Positions 1 through 10,101 are shown, counted from the stretch's first letter. The stretch is 64,000 nucleotides of DNA from Photobacterium salinisoli (GCF_003614885.1 NZ_QZMS01000011.1:186001-250000); one strand, 5' to 3'. The notes: generated by a model from the sequence alone, not told the origin. Program-made: numbers and translations.

Positions 1-332
1 AAGTGATCACCAAAGTTTGTCACCATCAGGTCGTCTAAAATGCCACCGTTTTCGTTAGTAAAGAAAGCATAACGCTGCTTGCCTTCCGGCAGATCGATGA
101 TGTCGACAGGAACCAGTGCCTCCAGGGCTTTCGCTGCGTTTTCACCGTGCAGACGTAACTGGCCCATGTGGGAAACATCGAACAAACCGGCAGATTCACG
201 GCAATGAATGTGCTCTTTACGCACCCCCAGCGCATATTGCACTGGCATATCGTAACCCGCGAACGGAACCATTTTGGCACCCATCTCAATATGAAGGGCA
301 TGCAAAGGTGTAACTAGAAGATCCTGAGACAT
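1..332 (-). CDS. gcvT: Aminomethyltransferase, T protein of glycine cleavage (5' part only)
   Basis: The first about 110 codons of GcvT, which transfers the methylene carbon from the aminomethyl-lipoyl H protein to tetrahydrofolate and releases ammonia. The protein starts MSQDLLVTPLHALHIEMGAK and shows the family's early signatures MVPFAGYDMPVQY, GLFDVSHMGQ and FFTNENGGILDDL. The gene runs off the left edge. The ATG at 332 has a GGAG-like Shine-Dalgarno just upstream. It faces away from the rest of the gcv genes and shares an operator-like motif with them (444-453). Identity is clear; only the C-terminal part is unseen. Confidence 0.95.
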   Translation of the reverse strand, partial: MSQDLLVTPLHALHIEMGAKMVPFAGYDMPVQYALGVRKEHIHCRESAGLFDVSHMGQLRLHGENAAKALEALVPVDIIDLPEGKQRYAFFTNENGGILDDLMVTNFGDH

Positions 333-443
333 TGATATTTACTCCATTCACCGCACAGCGGCTGTTGCATCAATTTCTGTGGCAGATTGACTTAACCTGT
401 CACTGTGTAGATGTTGCTAGCAAGTAGATAAACTGTATCTCTG

Positions 444-453
444 TTTCCAATAG
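444..453 (-). promoter_or_regulatory. Operator-like motif upstream of gcvT
   Basis: In the gcvT sense direction this reads CTATTGGAAA inside TCTACTATTGGAAACAG. The same ten bases occur in the regulator promoter (1292-1301) and the glyA promoter (1566-1575). A direct repeat beginning AGTAGATAAA (about 422 and 452) overlaps it. I infer binding by the XRE/cupin regulator encoded next door; binding itself is not shown. Confidence 0.5.
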
Positions 454-555
454 TAGATAAAGTTTCTCATCTCTCAACCTAGCCGATCTCAAAGTGCGAC
501 AGAGGCTGTGTTTCCCCCCTCTGCCATTGTGTCCGTTGCCGCGTTTACACGACAG

Positions 556-1185
556 TTATGACGCCGTTACCCAAAGAATAAGCGCGTCTTCATCACTGAC
601 TGAAACCAGCATGTGCCCCATGGTGGCATCGTAATACACTGAATCTCCTTCACTCAGGCGCACCGGTTCATAGAACTCGGAAAAAAAGGTGATTGTCCCC
701 GACAGCACAAGTAAAAACTCTTCGCCGTCATGTCGTATCCAGTCTGAATAATCGTCAAAATGACGGGCACGAACCCGCGACTTAAAGGGCATCATCTTCT
801 TGTTGCGCAGCTGGGTCGCCAGCAATTCATGCTCATAGGTCGTCGTAGGATGCGGCTTACCTTCACCTTGTCGCGTAATATCTCTGCGGCCGGTTGCAAC
901 CAGCTGCTTGGGCGGTGCAAATAATTGGGGAATATCTATCTGCAATCCGGTGGCCAGTTTCTGCATCGCCTGGAAAGTCGGCGAGATTTGTTCATTCTCA
1001 ATTTTAGATAAGGTAGAACGCGCCAATCCGGTACGTTTACTCGCTTCTTCCAGCGTCAGGCCATGAGCCATACGTATTTCTTTTAGCCGCTTACCTAACT
1101 GCAACGGCTCTATATTCTCTGACTCCCGTTCCCTGGCGACAGTCAGTGATGGGTACGGATCGACTTGCTGTTCATCACTACTCAT
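556..1185 (-). CDS. XRE-family regulator with C-terminal cupin domain, glycine cleavage locus
   Basis: A 209-residue transcription factor. The N-terminal third holds a helix-turn-helix of XRE/Cro type (LGKRLKEIRMAHGLTLEEASKRTG, with RSTLSKIENEQISPT as recognition helix), followed by a linker and a C-terminal cupin barrel (LSGTITFFSEFYEPVRLSEGD). This is the layout of SutR/PuuR-like regulators whose cupin senses a small metabolite. Start chosen at 1185 because GGAGG stands five bases upstream; an in-frame ATG at 1215 has no comparable site. It lies between gcvT and glyA, and its promoter carries a perfect inverted repeat, so I infer that it controls itself and the gcv genes in response to glycine, serine or a related metabolite. 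Confidence 0.85.
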   Translation of the reverse strand: MSSDEQQVDPYPSLTVARERESENIEPLQLGKRLKEIRMAHGLTLEEASKRTGLARSTLSKIENEQISPTFQAMQKLATGLQIDIPQLFAPPKQLVATGRRDITRQGEGKPHPTTTYEHELLATQLRNKKMMPFKSRVRARHFDDYSDWIRHDGEEFLLVLSGTITFFSEFYEPVRLSEGDSVYYDATMGHMLVSVSDEDALILWVTAS

Positions 1186-1290
1186 TTTGGCCTCCGAGGC
1201 ACGTCTTTCAGTCATTCTTACACAAGCTGTTAACAAGTGGGAAGCCAGGCAAAGGCAAAACCATGACCCACACAACATATTTGAAATAAA

Positions 1291-1306
1291 GTTTCCAATA
1301 GGAAAC
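1291..1306. promoter_or_regulatory. Perfect inverted repeat GTTTCC-N4-GGAAAC, probable operator
   Basis: GTTTCCAATAGGAAAC has six-base perfect arms around AATA, a fitting site for a dimeric XRE regulator. It lies about 106 bases upstream of the regulator's chosen start, and its core TTTCCAATAG recurs at gcvT and glyA. It is the most symmetrical of the three copies, suggesting autoregulation. Confidence 0.6.
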
Positions 1307-1516
1307 ACGAGATAAAGTCTGGCGTATTTTCCTGTACCAGACCCCCAGATTTTCCACCGCCATTATCGCTATGGTGACAATGAACAAGGCAGCATAATCG
1401 GCCATCAGAGCGCATTATTACTGGCATCAGACACTAAAAAGAATTAGAGCTAACACACATTTCTGCCACATAAGCACCGAAAATTTGGTCCCTATCATAG
1501 AAATTTACATGACAAG

Positions 1517-1532
1517 AAGCAAACGTTTGCGT
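1517..1532 (+). promoter_or_regulatory. PurR-box-like palindrome upstream of glyA
   Basis: AAGCAAACGTTTGCGT matches the classical enterobacterial PurR operator (ACGCAAACGTTTGCGT) at 15 of 16 positions. glyA and gcv are established PurR targets in E. coli because they supply one-carbon units for purine synthesis. The site lies about 225 bases upstream of the glyA start. That PurR binds here is inferred. Confidence 0.6.
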
Positions 1533-1565
1533 AAGATTGCGACCACTAAAGTGAACGATAATCCA

Positions 1566-1575
1566 CTATTGGAAA
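1566..1575 (+). promoter_or_regulatory. Operator-like motif upstream of glyA
   Basis: CTATTGGAAA, the same core in the same orientation relative to the downstream gene as at gcvT; eleven bases (ACTATTGGAAA) are identical between the two. The left arm is imperfect. Likely a target of the XRE/cupin regulator. Confidence 0.5.
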
Positions 1576-1756
1576 TTCTGGTTTGATCCGTTATCAATAG
1601 AAACGTATGTAACGCACTTGTTAGGCAAATGCACTTCTGTGCTTCGCTTAAGCCAGGGAAGCGATAACAACGAGACATAACGACATATACCGCTCTGCGT
1701 ACCGATATACCGTACAGCACGAACCGGTTCAGAGCGCGAATTGAGGATAACGTGAA

Positions 1757-3052
1757 ATGAAAGCTTCATACCAAAACCACGACTTGGAAATGTTCTTCTC
1801 AACCAACCTTGCCGAGGTTGATGGCGCAGTGAATGCCGGTATTGCCGCAGAGCTGAACCGCCAGAATCAGCAAATTGAGCTGATTGCCTCTGAGAACATC
1901 GTCTCCAAAGCCGTCATGCAAGCTCAGGGCACCTGTCTGACTAACAAATACGCCGAAGGTTACGCAGGACGCCGTTACTACGGTGGCTGTGAGCATGTTG
2001 ATGAAGTTGAGCGTATTGCCATTGCGCGCGCCAGACAGCTTTTCCAGTGTGAATACGTCAACGTTCAACCGCACTCAGGTGCACAGGCAAACGGCGCTGT
2101 CATGCTGGCACTGCTGCAACCGGGCGATACGATTCTGGGCATGTCTCTGGATGCGGGTGGCCACCTGACACACGGTGCGCGCCCTGCTCTGTCGGGCAAA
2201 TGGTTCAACGCCGTTCAGTACGGTGTGCGTCAGGGCAGCTGCGACATTGATTACGATCAGGTACGCGATCTGGCACATGAGCATAAACCTAAAATGATCA
2301 TTGCCGGTGGTTCTGCGATTCCTCGTCAGGTCGATTTCGAGCAATTCCGTGCCATTGCCGATGAAGTCGGTGCCTATCTGATGGTCGATATGGCGCATAT
2401 TGCAGGGTTGATTGCGGCCGGTGAACACCCGTCGCCTCTGCCGCACGCGCATGTTGTTACAACAACAACACACAAAACTCTGCGTGGCCCTCGTGGCGGC
2501 ATGATACTGACCAACCACGAAGACATTAATAAGAAGATCAATTCTGCCGTGTTCCCAGGCCTGCAAGGCGGCCCGCTGATGCATGTCATAGCCGGTAAAG
2601 CCGTTGCCCTGGGTGAAGCGCTGGAACCCGAATTCAAGCTGTACATCAAAAATGTGATTAGCAATGCCAAGGTTCTGGCAGAAACATTACAGGCACGCGG
2701 TTGTGACATTGTCACAGGTGGCACGGATACCCATCTGATGCTGGTTGACCTGCGCCCGAAAGGCCTGAAAGGTAATCAGGTTGAAGAAGCGCTGGAACGC
2801 GCCGGTATCACCTGTAATAAGAACGGTATTCCGTTTGATCCTGAAAAGCCGATGGTGACATCAGGTATCCGCCTGGGTACACCGGCAGGCACCAGCCGCG
2901 GCTTTGGCGAAACTGAATTCAAACAGATTGGTGAATGGATCGGCGATGTGCTTGATGGCCTGGCTGCCAATCCGGACGACAACAGCGAAACAGAACAACG
3001 CGTGAAGCAGCAGGTACAGAAACTGTGCAGCCGCTTCCCGCTGTACCAGTAA
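1757..3052 (+). CDS. glyA: Serine hydroxymethyltransferase
   Basis: A 431-residue PLP enzyme interconverting serine and glycine with transfer of the C1 unit to tetrahydrofolate. Family signatures are continuous: [58 protein letters not shown] and the PLP-lysine motif [14 protein letters not shown] (Lys about 240). The short N-terminal leader before FFSTNL matches the extra GlyA of vibrios, which sits with the gcv genes; a housekeeping GlyA is presumably elsewhere. It heads a run with gcvH and gcvP, and its promoter holds a PurR-like box and the shared operator core. Confidence 0.96.
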   Translation: MKASYQNHDLEMFFSTNLAEVDGAVNAGIAAELNRQNQQIELIASENIVSKAVMQAQGTCLTNKYAEGYAGRRYYGGCEHVDEVERIAIARARQLFQCEYVNVQPHSGAQANGAVMLALLQPGDTILGMSLDAGGHLTHGARPALSGKWFNAVQYGVRQGSCDIDYDQVRDLAHEHKPKMIIAGGSAIPRQVDFEQFRAIADEVGAYLMVDMAHIAGLIAAGEHPSPLPHAHVVTTTTHKTLRGPRGGMILTNHEDINKKINSAVFPGLQGGPLMHVIAGKAVALGEALEPEFKLYIKNVISNAKVLAETLQARGCDIVTGGTDTHLMLVDLRPKGLKGNQVEEALERAGITCNKNGIPFDPEKPMVTSGIRLGTPAGTSRGFGETEFKQIGEWIGDVLDGLAANPDDNSETEQRVKQQVQKLCSRFPLYQ

Positions 3053-3152
3053 ATACATTTTAATGTGACAGAAAATAGTCGGCAGGCAGCTTCAATGCTC
3101 ACCTGCCCTCACAAATAACAAAGATGCAGAAACATTGCGCGAGGAGATTTAC

Positions 3153-3527
3153 ATGAGCAACTTAAAGTTTACTGAAAGCCACGAGTGGGTACGCGATAAC
3201 GGTGACGGTACGATCACCATGGGTATCACGGATCACGCTCAGGGCCTGCTGGGCGACGTGGTTTTCGTAGACCTGCCAGAAGTTGGCGACAGCACTGAAG
3301 CCGGTGAGTCTTTCTCTCTGGTTGAATCTGTGAAAGCGGCCTCTGATATCTATGCCCCTGTCACCGGTGAAATCGTTGAAATCAACGAAGAACTGAGCGA
3401 CAGCCCGGAACTGATCAACGAAGCCCCGTTCGAAGGCGGCTGGATTGCTAAAATCAAGATTGCTGATGTTGAAGAACTGAGCAAACTGATCGATGCTGAC
3501 CAATATCAGGCGACCATCGAAGAGTAA
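3153..3527 (+). CDS. gcvH: Glycine cleavage system H protein
   Basis: A 124-residue lipoyl carrier that shuttles the aminomethyl group from GcvP to GcvT. The lipoylated lysine is in [18 protein letters not shown] (Lys about 61), with the usual N-terminal KFTESHEWV and [22 protein letters not shown]. The start at 3153 follows GAGGAGATTTAC; an upstream in-frame TTG would lie before this site and is unlikely. It lies 100 bases after glyA and 107 before gcvP, probably one transcript. Confidence 0.96.
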   Translation: MSNLKFTESHEWVRDNGDGTITMGITDHAQGLLGDVVFVDLPEVGDSTEAGESFSLVESVKAASDIYAPVTGEIVEINEELSDSPELINEAPFEGGWIAKIKIADVEELSKLIDADQYQATIEE

Positions 3528-3634
3528 TGGAACACTGCGGCTTTCAACTTGAAAGCCGTTTTTCCACCCAAGAGAATTCTCGCCATTGCCCAGACATTGA
3601 CTGGCAATGTGTAGTAACTGTTCAGGAAAGAACC

Positions 3635-6517
3635 ATGACCGACATGAACCTTTTACATGCACTCAGTGACGACAAAGCTTTTGCTGCCCGTCACAACGGC
3701 CCTAATGACGCACAGCAGGCGAAAATGCTGCAGACCATTGGCGCCGACAGCATTGACAAGTTGATTGAAGAAACTGTACCGGCTTCCATCCGACTGAAAG
3801 AAGCGATGAAGCTGGACCAGCCACAAAGCGAAGCAGACATGCTGTCTGCACTGAAGACGGTTGCCCGTAAGAACGTCATCAACCGCAGTTTCATCGGTCA
3901 GGGTTACTACAACACCTTAACGCCGAACGTGATTCTGCGTAACGTGCTGGAAAATCCAGGCTGGTACACGGCTTATACGCCGTATCAGCCAGAAATTTCT
4001 CAGGGCCGTCTGGAATCGCTGCTGAACTACCAGCAGATGATCATGGATCTGACCGGTATGGAACTGGCGAATGCTTCCCTGCTGGATGAAGCAACGGCAG
4101 CCGCAGAAGCCATGACACTGTGTCAGCGTGCCAGTAAGAGCAAGAGCAAAGCTTTTTTTGTCTCTACCGATCTGCACCCGCAAACCATTGACGTGGTTGT
4201 GACCCGTGCTGAATACATTGGTATTGAGATCATCCGTGGCAAAGCTGAAGAGCTGGACAACCACGACGTATTCGGTGCACTGGTTCAATACCCGGGCACA
4301 ACAGGTGCTATTGCTGATCTGACTGACATTATTGAAAAAGCGCACGCCAAGAAAACACTGGTCGCTGTTGCTTCTGATCTGCTGGCACTGACTATCCTCA
4401 AAGCGCCGGGCGAAATGGGTGCAGACGTAGTCATCGGCAGTGCGCAACGCTTCGGCGTACCAATGGGCTTCGGTGGCCCGCATGCCGGCTTCATGGCAAC
4501 CAAAGATCAGCATAAACGTACCATGCCTGGTCGTGTTATTGGTGTATCGAAAGATGCCAAAGGCAATCAGGCGCTACGTATGGCGATGCAAACGCGTGAG
4601 CAGCATATCCGCCGCGAGAAAGCGACCTCTAACATCTGTACCGCTCAGGCACTGCTGGCCAATATGGCGGCCTTCTATGCGCTGTATCACGGTCCGGAAG
4701 GCCTGCGTAAAATCGGTCGTCGCGTTCACCACCTGACCGCCATTCTGGCTGCCGGTCTGCGTAACGCTGGTCTGGAACTGGTTAACGATACCTTCTTCGA
4801 TACTGTGACCATCAACTCTGGCAAGCAAACCGACGCTATCTACAAGAAAGCCCTGGCGGCCGGTATCAACCTGCGCAAATACAGCGACAAGCTGGGTGTG
4901 AGCCTGGATGAAACCACCAAAGTGGCTGACGTCGAAGAACTGCTGGAGATCTTCACTGGTCAGGCACTGAAAGCCACTGCTTTCACCGATGACATTGCCG
5001 CAGACGAATTCGCAGCGATTCCGCAAAGCTGTCGTCGCACCAGCGAGTTCCTGACTCACCCTGTGTTTAACCAGTACCACAGTGAAACGCAGATGATGCG
5101 TTACATGAAGAAACTGGAAAACAAAGACTATTCCCTGACCCACGGTATGATCCCGCTGGGCAGCTGTACCATGAAACTGAATGCCGCAGCAGAAATGATC
5201 CCTGTGACCTGGCCTGAATTCGGTGGCTTGCATCCGTTTGCGCCCGCCGATCAAACTCAGGGTTATCAGGAACTGGCAAGCAAGCTGTCTGAAATGCTGT
5301 GTGAAATCACCGGCTACGATGCTTTCTCACTGCAGCCTAACTCTGGCGCACAGGGTGAATACGCCGGTCTGATTGCGATTCAGCGCTACCACGCGGCCAA
5401 TGGCGACAGCCACCGTAACGTGTGTCTGATCCCAAGCTCGGCGCACGGGACTAACCCGGCTTCTGCAGCTATGGTGTCAATGAAAGTTGTGGTGGTTGGC
5501 TGTGATGCCAACGGCAACATCGATGTCGAAGATCTGAAAGCGAAAATTGAAAAACACCGCGATAACCTGTCGTGCATCATGATCACCTACCCGTCGACGC
5601 ACGGTGTGTATGAAGAAGCGGTGCGTGAAGTGTGCGATTTAGTTCATGCTGCAGGCGGTCAGGTTTATCTTGACGGCGCGAATATGAACGCACAGGTTGG
5701 CCTGACCAATCCTGGCTTCATCGGTTCAGACGTGTCTCACCTGAACCTGCACAAGACCTTCTGTATTCCACATGGTGGCGGCGGTCCGGGTATGGGGCCA
5801 ATTGGTGTGAAATCGCATCTGGCACCTTTCCTGCCAGGCCACGTTGAGTCTGTTAATGCAACCGAAGGTTCTCAGTACGCGGTATCTGCAGCTGAGCTGG
5901 GTTCAGCCTCAATTCTGCCGATTTCTTACGCTTACATCGCGATGATGGGATCGGAAGGACTGACACAAGCCACAAAACTGGCGATTCTGAATGCCAACTA
6001 TGTGATGGAACGTCTGCGTGACCACTACCCTGTGCTGTACCGCGGCACTCACGGCCGTATTGCGCACGAGTGTATTATCGACATCCGTCCGCTGAAAGAA
6101 GCCTCTGGTATCTCGGAAGAAGATGTTGCCAAGCGCTTGATGGACTATGGTTTCCACGCGCCGACCATGTCGTTCCCGGTCGCCGGCACCCTGATGATTG
6201 AACCGACCGAGTCAGAAGATCTGACCGAGCTGGATCGTTTCTGTGATGCCATGATTGCCATCCGTCAGGAAATCGCCCGCGTTCAGTCTGGCGAGTGGAC
6301 GCTGGAAGACAACCCATTGGTCAATGCACCGCACACTCAGGTTGACCTGATGGATGCCGAATGGACGCACGCTTACAGCCGCGAGCTGGCTTGCTACCCA
6401 TCCGCGCACAGCAAAGGCGCCAAATACTGGCCAACCGTCAACCGTGTCGATAACGTCTTCGGTGACCGCAACCTGGTCTGTTCTTGCCCGGGTATTGAGA
6501 ACTATATCGAGGATTAA
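3635..6517 (+). CDS. gcvP: Glycine dehydrogenase (decarboxylating), P protein
   Basis: A 960-residue homodimeric-type P protein that decarboxylates glycine on PLP and passes the aminomethyl group to GcvH. The N-terminal half starts FAARHNGP and contains FIGQGYYNT and [14 protein letters not shown]; the C-terminal half has the PLP-lysine motif [20 protein letters not shown] (Lys about 707). The start at 3635 follows GGAAAGAACC; the frame is open 36 codons further, overlapping the gcvH stop, but that extension does not resemble GcvP. Length fits the family (about 950-960). A strong terminator follows 25 bases after the stop. Confidence 0.96.
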   Translation: MTDMNLLHALSDDKAFAARHNGPNDAQQAKMLQTIGADSIDKLIEETVPASIRLKEAMKLDQPQSEADMLSALKTVARKNVINRSFIGQGYYNTLTPNVILRNVLENPGWYTAYTPYQPEISQGRLESLLNYQQMIMDLTGMELANASLLDEATAAAEAMTLCQRASKSKSKAFFVSTDLHPQTIDVVVTRAEYIGIEIIRGKAEELDNHDVFGALVQYPGTTGAIADLTDIIEKAHAKKTLVAVASDLLALTILKAPGEMGADVVIGSAQRFGVPMGFGGPHAGFMATKDQHKRTMPGRVIGVSKDAKGNQALRMAMQTREQHIRREKATSNICTAQALLANMAAFYALYHGPEGLRKIGRRVHHLTAILAAGLRNAGLELVNDTFFDTVTINSGKQTDAIYKKALAAGINLRKYSDKLGVSLDETTKVADVEELLEIFTGQALKATAFTDDIAADEFAAIPQSCRRTSEFLTHPVFNQYHSETQMMRYMKKLENKDYSLTHGMIPLGSCTMKLNAAAEMIPVTWPEFGGLHPFAPADQTQGYQELASKLSEMLCEITGYDAFSLQPNSGAQGEYAGLIAIQRYHAANGDSHRNVCLIPSSAHGTNPASAAMVSMKVVVVGCDANGNIDVEDLKAKIEKHRDNLSCIMITYPSTHGVYEEAVREVCDLVHAAGGQVYLDGANMNAQVGLTNPGFIGSDVSHLNLHKTFCIPHGGGGPGMGPIGVKSHLAPFLPGHVESVNATEGSQYAVSAAELGSASILPISYAYIAMMGSEGLTQATKLAILNANYVMERLRDHYPVLYRGTHGRIAHECIIDIRPLKEASGISEEDVAKRLMDYGFHAPTMSFPVAGTLMIEPTESEDLTELDRFCDAMIAIRQEIARVQSGEWTLEDNPLVNAPHTQVDLMDAEWTHAYSRELACYPSAHSKGAKYWPTVNRVDNVFGDRNLVCSCPGIENYIED

Positions 6518-6541
6518 TTAATCCTGATGGCAAAGTAATAC

Positions 6542-6569
6542 AAAGCGAGGCCATGAGCCTCGCTTTTTT
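6542..6569 (+). terminator. Intrinsic terminator after gcvP
   Basis: AAAGCGAGGC, loop CATGA, GCCTCGCTTT, then a T run: a ten-pair perfect stem ending the glyA-gcvH-gcvP transcript. Confidence 0.9.
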
Positions 6570-6617
6570 GTTTATACCCCACACAGCAATGATTCACGCT
6601 TCTCTGCTTCATACCGG

Positions 6618-7253
6618 TTAGCTTTGTGAAGTGAGTAACAACCGTATCCCAAACACCCCAAACAGGCTTGCCGTAAACCGGGATAACCATTTCTTAGTCG
6701 CGAGATCCACGGACAATCTACGGCTGAGCGACGCCGACATCCAAGCAATCAAATGGCACCACAACATGCCATTCACGTTAAAAATCAGTCCCAGCACAAT
6801 AAAAGCCAATGCCTTATTTTCGCTGGATGCAGAGATGAACTGCGGCATAAATGCAAGAAAGAAAACAGCGATTTTGGGGTTAAACAGGTTAGTGATAAAA
6901 CCCTGATAATAAATTCGCTTTAACGATGCCTTTGGCTTTCGCATTACCTCAGTGTTACCGTCAGCACTGCTGCTTCTGAGCATACTGATTGCCATGTAAA
7001 TGAGGTAGACCCCACCCAGTATTTTGACCACAGTAAATGCAGTCGCAGAAGAAGCCAGCACAGCGGATAAACCCAATGCCGCGGCGACAATGTGAATCAT
7101 TGTTCCTGTACCTATCCCAAGCGCGGCCGCCGAGCCTGCTTTAAACCCCTGCGTTGCGGCTCGCCCGGCAATCAGCAACGAGTCAGGGCCGGGAATCATA
7201 TTCAGTAACAAGCCGGAGACAACAAACAACCATAAATTCTCAATACCCAACAC
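6618..7253 (-). CDS. LysE/RhtB-family amino-acid exporter
   Basis: A 211-residue inner-membrane protein with about six hydrophobic segments and the family's N-terminal signature GLLLNMIPGPDSLLIAGRA, then a small-residue helix (GSAAALGIGTGTMIHIVAAALG). LysE/RhtB proteins export amino acids such as lysine, homoserine or threonine; the substrate here is unknown. The start is a GTG at 7253 with AGGAGAG upstream. It converges on gcvP, and the terminator at 6542 separates them. A second, distinct member is at 21456. Confidence 0.9.
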   Translation of the reverse strand: MLGIENLWLFVVSGLLLNMIPGPDSLLIAGRAATQGFKAGSAAALGIGTGTMIHIVAAALGLSAVLASSATAFTVVKILGGVYLIYMAISMLRSSSADGNTEVMRKPKASLKRIYYQGFITNLFNPKIAVFFLAFMPQFISASSENKALAFIVLGLIFNVNGMLWCHLIAWMSASLSRRLSVDLATKKWLSRFTASLFGVFGIRLLLTSQS

Positions 7254-7526
7254 TTTTCTTTCTCTCCTCGCTTTACACCCGGGAAACTGCTCAACTCAGC
7301 AACACAACTACTGCAACCCAATGATCCGATGTCAACATTCTCTCAGGATGACCAGAAACCCGCACACTGATTAGCCGACGCACAATATACGGAAAGAGAA
7401 ACGCAGAAAGAAGCACTAAATCACACCAAATCGCGACAGAACCACACTGTCATTGTATGAATCAGATCGCATAATTATTCATTCACACAGTCTACAATCT
7501 CTCCAGCCATATGAATGGAGAAGATT

Positions 7527-8453
7527 ATGCCTGGTGCATTTGCTCATATATCAGCAGTCAATAAAGCCTCTGAGAATACTGCGCTCAGAAAGCTGAACGT
7601 TCCGAAACACGTTAAGAAAACGCTGTCTCAATACAAAGCGTTTTTAGAATTTGGCTGTGTCAGCCCAGATTACCCCTACCTTGCAGTCGGAAATCATGCT
7701 CAGAATAAATGGGCGGATGAGATGCACTACAACGAGGTAGGTAAATTCATAGCTACCCTGATCGATCTCATCAAAAGACTGGACGAAGACAATCAGCAAA
7801 AAGCATTCGCGTGGCTGTGTGGGTTTGTGGCTCATGTGGCTGCGGACATCACCATCCACCCGGTTGTAGAGCTGAAGGTTGGCCCTTACAGTGAGAACGC
7901 AAAAGATCACCGGATCTGTGAAATGCATCAGGATACTTATATTTGGTATAAGGTCATGAATTTAGGGGACATTGGTCTCGCAGACCGGGTCAAAGAAAAT
8001 ATTGGCAGCTGCGTGGATGAGAACAATGACGATTCCATCGATCTCATCATTCATGATGTCTGGCAGACAGCACTGGTTGCGGTTTATCCCCAGTATGCCA
8101 AGGCGTGCCCACCGGACATTAACCGCTGGCATCACGGTTTTCAATTCGTGGTTAATAACGCAGAAGAGTCCCACAAACTTTTTGCTTGGGCTCGCCATGT
8201 CGCCTCTTCACACGGCCTGACTTACCCGCTTTCAGAAGAAGTAAATCGTGAATTTATCGCAGAATTACAAACCCCACATGGCATCCAACACTATGACGAG
8301 GTATTCGACCGGGCCGTATCGACGATCCAATTATTTTGGGAGAAAACGGCTGAGGCTGTCTTTGGAGATGGTGCCACAGATTTTTTCAAGAACTGGAACC
8401 TTGACACTGGCTATTGTGAAAGCGGTGTATTAACCGCATGGGAAACAAAATGA
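7527..8453 (+). CDS. Zinc-dependent phospholipase C-like protein
   Basis: A 308-residue protein beginning PGAFAHI and carrying the PF00882-type pattern of spaced His and Asp residues (FGCVSPDYPYL, WADEMHYN, FVAHVAADITIHP, CEMHQDTYIW). In this family such residues bind zinc ions in phospholipase C and related bacterial hydrolases. No signal peptide is visible, unlike secreted members, so it may act in the cytosol. The start at 7527 is set by GGAG at 7517-7520. Its stop overlaps the next gene's start (ATGA), implying translational coupling with a lipoprotein. Substrate unknown. Confidence 0.8.
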   Translation: MPGAFAHISAVNKASENTALRKLNVPKHVKKTLSQYKAFLEFGCVSPDYPYLAVGNHAQNKWADEMHYNEVGKFIATLIDLIKRLDEDNQQKAFAWLCGFVAHVAADITIHPVVELKVGPYSENAKDHRICEMHQDTYIWYKVMNLGDIGLADRVKENIGSCVDENNDDSIDLIIHDVWQTALVAVYPQYAKACPPDINRWHHGFQFVVNNAEESHKLFAWARHVASSHGLTYPLSEEVNREFIAELQTPHGIQHYDEVFDRAVSTIQLFWEKTAEAVFGDGATDFFKNWNLDTGYCESGVLTAWETK

Positions 8454-8851
8454 AACTGTTAATCAAACTCTCGTTACTCATACTATTAACTGCATGTTCC
8501 GCTCAGGCAGAATATTCCGATGAAGCCATGTACGACCTGGCGTCAATCTTAAAAGATGTCGCGCAAGCCGTAGATGGAGAGGTTAAGTTTGGCGAGATAC
8601 ACAATCTGGCGGACGAGCAAATCATTGCAAACGCCATGTCTTCCGCGCCCGACAAACTGGCTAAACTCAGCGAGTATCAGGTGGTTTTAGAGATTCAGGG
8701 CGATAATGCCGTTATGTTGTTGTGCGACGGTGATGTGGCACTGATGGAGGATGCCGGTTGCAACGCTGCTTTTGACAATGGTTACTGGCATCAGCCTAAG
8801 CACAACACATGTAAAATTTCGCTCAATGCCAGTTCGGTCTGCACTGAGTAG
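8450..8851 (+). CDS. Small predicted lipoprotein
   Basis: 133 residues with a lipobox near residue 16 (KLSLLILLTACSAQA), so likely lipidated and anchored in the envelope. The mature part is acidic and has four further cysteines (LLCDGD, AGCNAA, NTCKIS, SVCTE) that could form two disulphides. I do not recognise a family. Its ATG overlaps the stop of the phospholipase C-like gene (ATGA), so the two are probably made together. Confidence 0.75.
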   Translation: MKLLIKLSLLILLTACSAQAEYSDEAMYDLASILKDVAQAVDGEVKFGEIHNLADEQIIANAMSSAPDKLAKLSEYQVVLEIQGDNAVMLLCDGDVALMEDAGCNAAFDNGYWHQPKHNTCKISLNASSVCTE

Positions 8852-8901
8852 ATGTCCCTGAACGGGCCCCTCCCGCGCACGACCGAAAGTGAATGCCCTT
8901 A

Positions 8902-8941
8902 GAAGCCGCTCAAAGATGAGCGGTTTCTGATGTTGCTTTTT
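8902..8941 (+). terminator. Possible weak terminator
   Basis: GAAGCCGCTC and GAGCGGTTTC form a ten-pair stem (one G-T pair) around a short loop; a T run follows only about nine bases later. It lies between two convergent genes. Confidence 0.45.
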
Positions 8942-8961
8942 TATAGCGCCGACTTCCGTGC

Positions 8962-10092
8962 TTATTTCACTTTAATCGTTACTGCATCAGACTCCGGCCA
9001 TTTGATCTCGGTATCATTCAGATAGTGATCAAAGAAAGTCCCCACACTTTGTTTTACAATTGCGTGCATCCGATCGCCTTCAATTCCAGATTGATAGCCA
9101 ACCACCCAACGATTCTGATCCATAAAATCCCGGTGAATAGTATTGGCGATTGTCAGCAGAAACGTCTCATGCCCGTTGTCTTCAAAGGCCTGAGCAAGCA
9201 CTTGTTTGGGTGTTTGCAACAGCAATAATGGTTTATTGAGTGGCTGTGTACGAACATCCCCCAGCAGCAGACCATCCATGTTGACACTGGCCACACAGTC
9301 CGCCATCTGAGCACAACTATTCATGGCTGCCGATCCGCCCAGACTGTAACCCAAAGTCCCGATACGGCTTGCATCCAGCTGATCATCAAAACGATCCGGT
9401 TGTCTGGACAACCACTGATAAACAGCGGTGACGTCATGCGTGATTTGCGGTGCGACAACCTGATCAAAATACGCAAAGCCTTTATCCGTTCCCACGTCTT
9501 TCGCATCTGAGGGCACATAAGTGCCCACCGAACTGCCATCCTGAAAACTGGCAACTCCCGAAATGTAGGTATGATTGATAGACACCACAACATAACCGCG
9601 GCTGGCTAGGTCTTCCAAAAGCTCAGTGTTATCAACCTCAAATAAAAACGCACCATGAGAATAGAAGAGTATCGGCCAGCCCCTTCCTGAGGTTGCCTGT
9701 GCAATTGCTGCATTATCTTGTGACCAGGAAGTGAGTTCAGCCAGATCAAATTGGTTGGGGTGCACAGGCACGTTTTTCGGCCGGACACGGTCAAGGTAGC
9801 CGACCTGATGACCCCATTGATCGAAGTAAGACTGGTATGTGCCGCTTTTTTCCTGCGTGGGGTAATACACCCTGACGGGCAGACGACGCGTTTGATTCGG
9901 CATCGGACTCATGCTGTCTGGCCCGGCATCCAAGATATCAATGCTGGTCACCCCAACCCGATAAGGACCGCTTGGCGATGGGTAAACATGGGTATACGCC
10001 GTTTTTTTACTGTCATTGTCGTCTGAATCACAGCCGGTCAGCCCTGCTAACATCGTGATAAAGGCTATCTTGCAAAGTTGTTTTAAGATCAT
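8962..10092 (-). CDS. Lipoprotein alpha/beta hydrolase, PAF-acetylhydrolase-like
   Basis: 376 residues. A lipoprotein signal (FITMLAGLTGCDSDDN) places it in the envelope. Hydrolase features follow in order: RRLPVRVYYPT, the oxyanion-hole region PILFYSHGAF, the nucleophile elbow GTLGYSLGGSAAMN (GxSxG with Ser about 250), and a late His-Arg segment IHRDFMDQNRW. The order and spacing resemble bacterial platelet-activating-factor acetylhydrolase-like esterases; the substrate is unknown. An AraC-type regulator gene ends 83 bases upstream on the same strand, and the gap contains AraC-style direct repeats plus a hairpin at the ribosome-binding site. Confidence 0.8.
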   Translation of the reverse strand: MILKQLCKIAFITMLAGLTGCDSDDNDSKKTAYTHVYPSPSGPYRVGVTSIDILDAGPDSMSPMPNQTRRLPVRVYYPTQEKSGTYQSYFDQWGHQVGYLDRVRPKNVPVHPNQFDLAELTSWSQDNAAIAQATSGRGWPILFYSHGAFLFEVDNTELLEDLASRGYVVVSINHTYISGVASFQDGSSVGTYVPSDAKDVGTDKGFAYFDQVVAPQITHDVTAVYQWLSRQPDRFDDQLDASRIGTLGYSLGGSAAMNSCAQMADCVASVNMDGLLLGDVRTQPLNKPLLLLQTPKQVLAQAFEDNGHETFLLTIANTIHRDFMDQNRWVVGYQSGIEGDRMHAIVKQSVGTFFDHYLNDTEIKWPESDAVTIKVK

Positions 10093-10101
10093 GGTTTTCT
10101 C

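Larger units (their letters stand above)
1186..1756. promoter_or_regulatory. Divergent regulatory region between the XRE regulator and glyA
   Basis: A 571-base non-coding stretch holding an inverted repeat (1291-1306), a PurR-like box (1517-1532) and a third copy of the shared core (1566-1575). I looked for glycine-riboswitch landmarks (GCACCGAAGG-type core, tandem aptamers) and saw none. Short reading frames here have no support. Confidence 0.6.

Noticed and set aside
333..1756. Tandem glycine riboswitch at the gcv locus
   Set aside because: I scanned both promoters for the conserved core and twin-aptamer layout and found none; the operator motifs explain the region better.
2075..2584. Antisense frame within glyA
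   Set aside because: Shadow of a highly conserved gene with high third-position bias.
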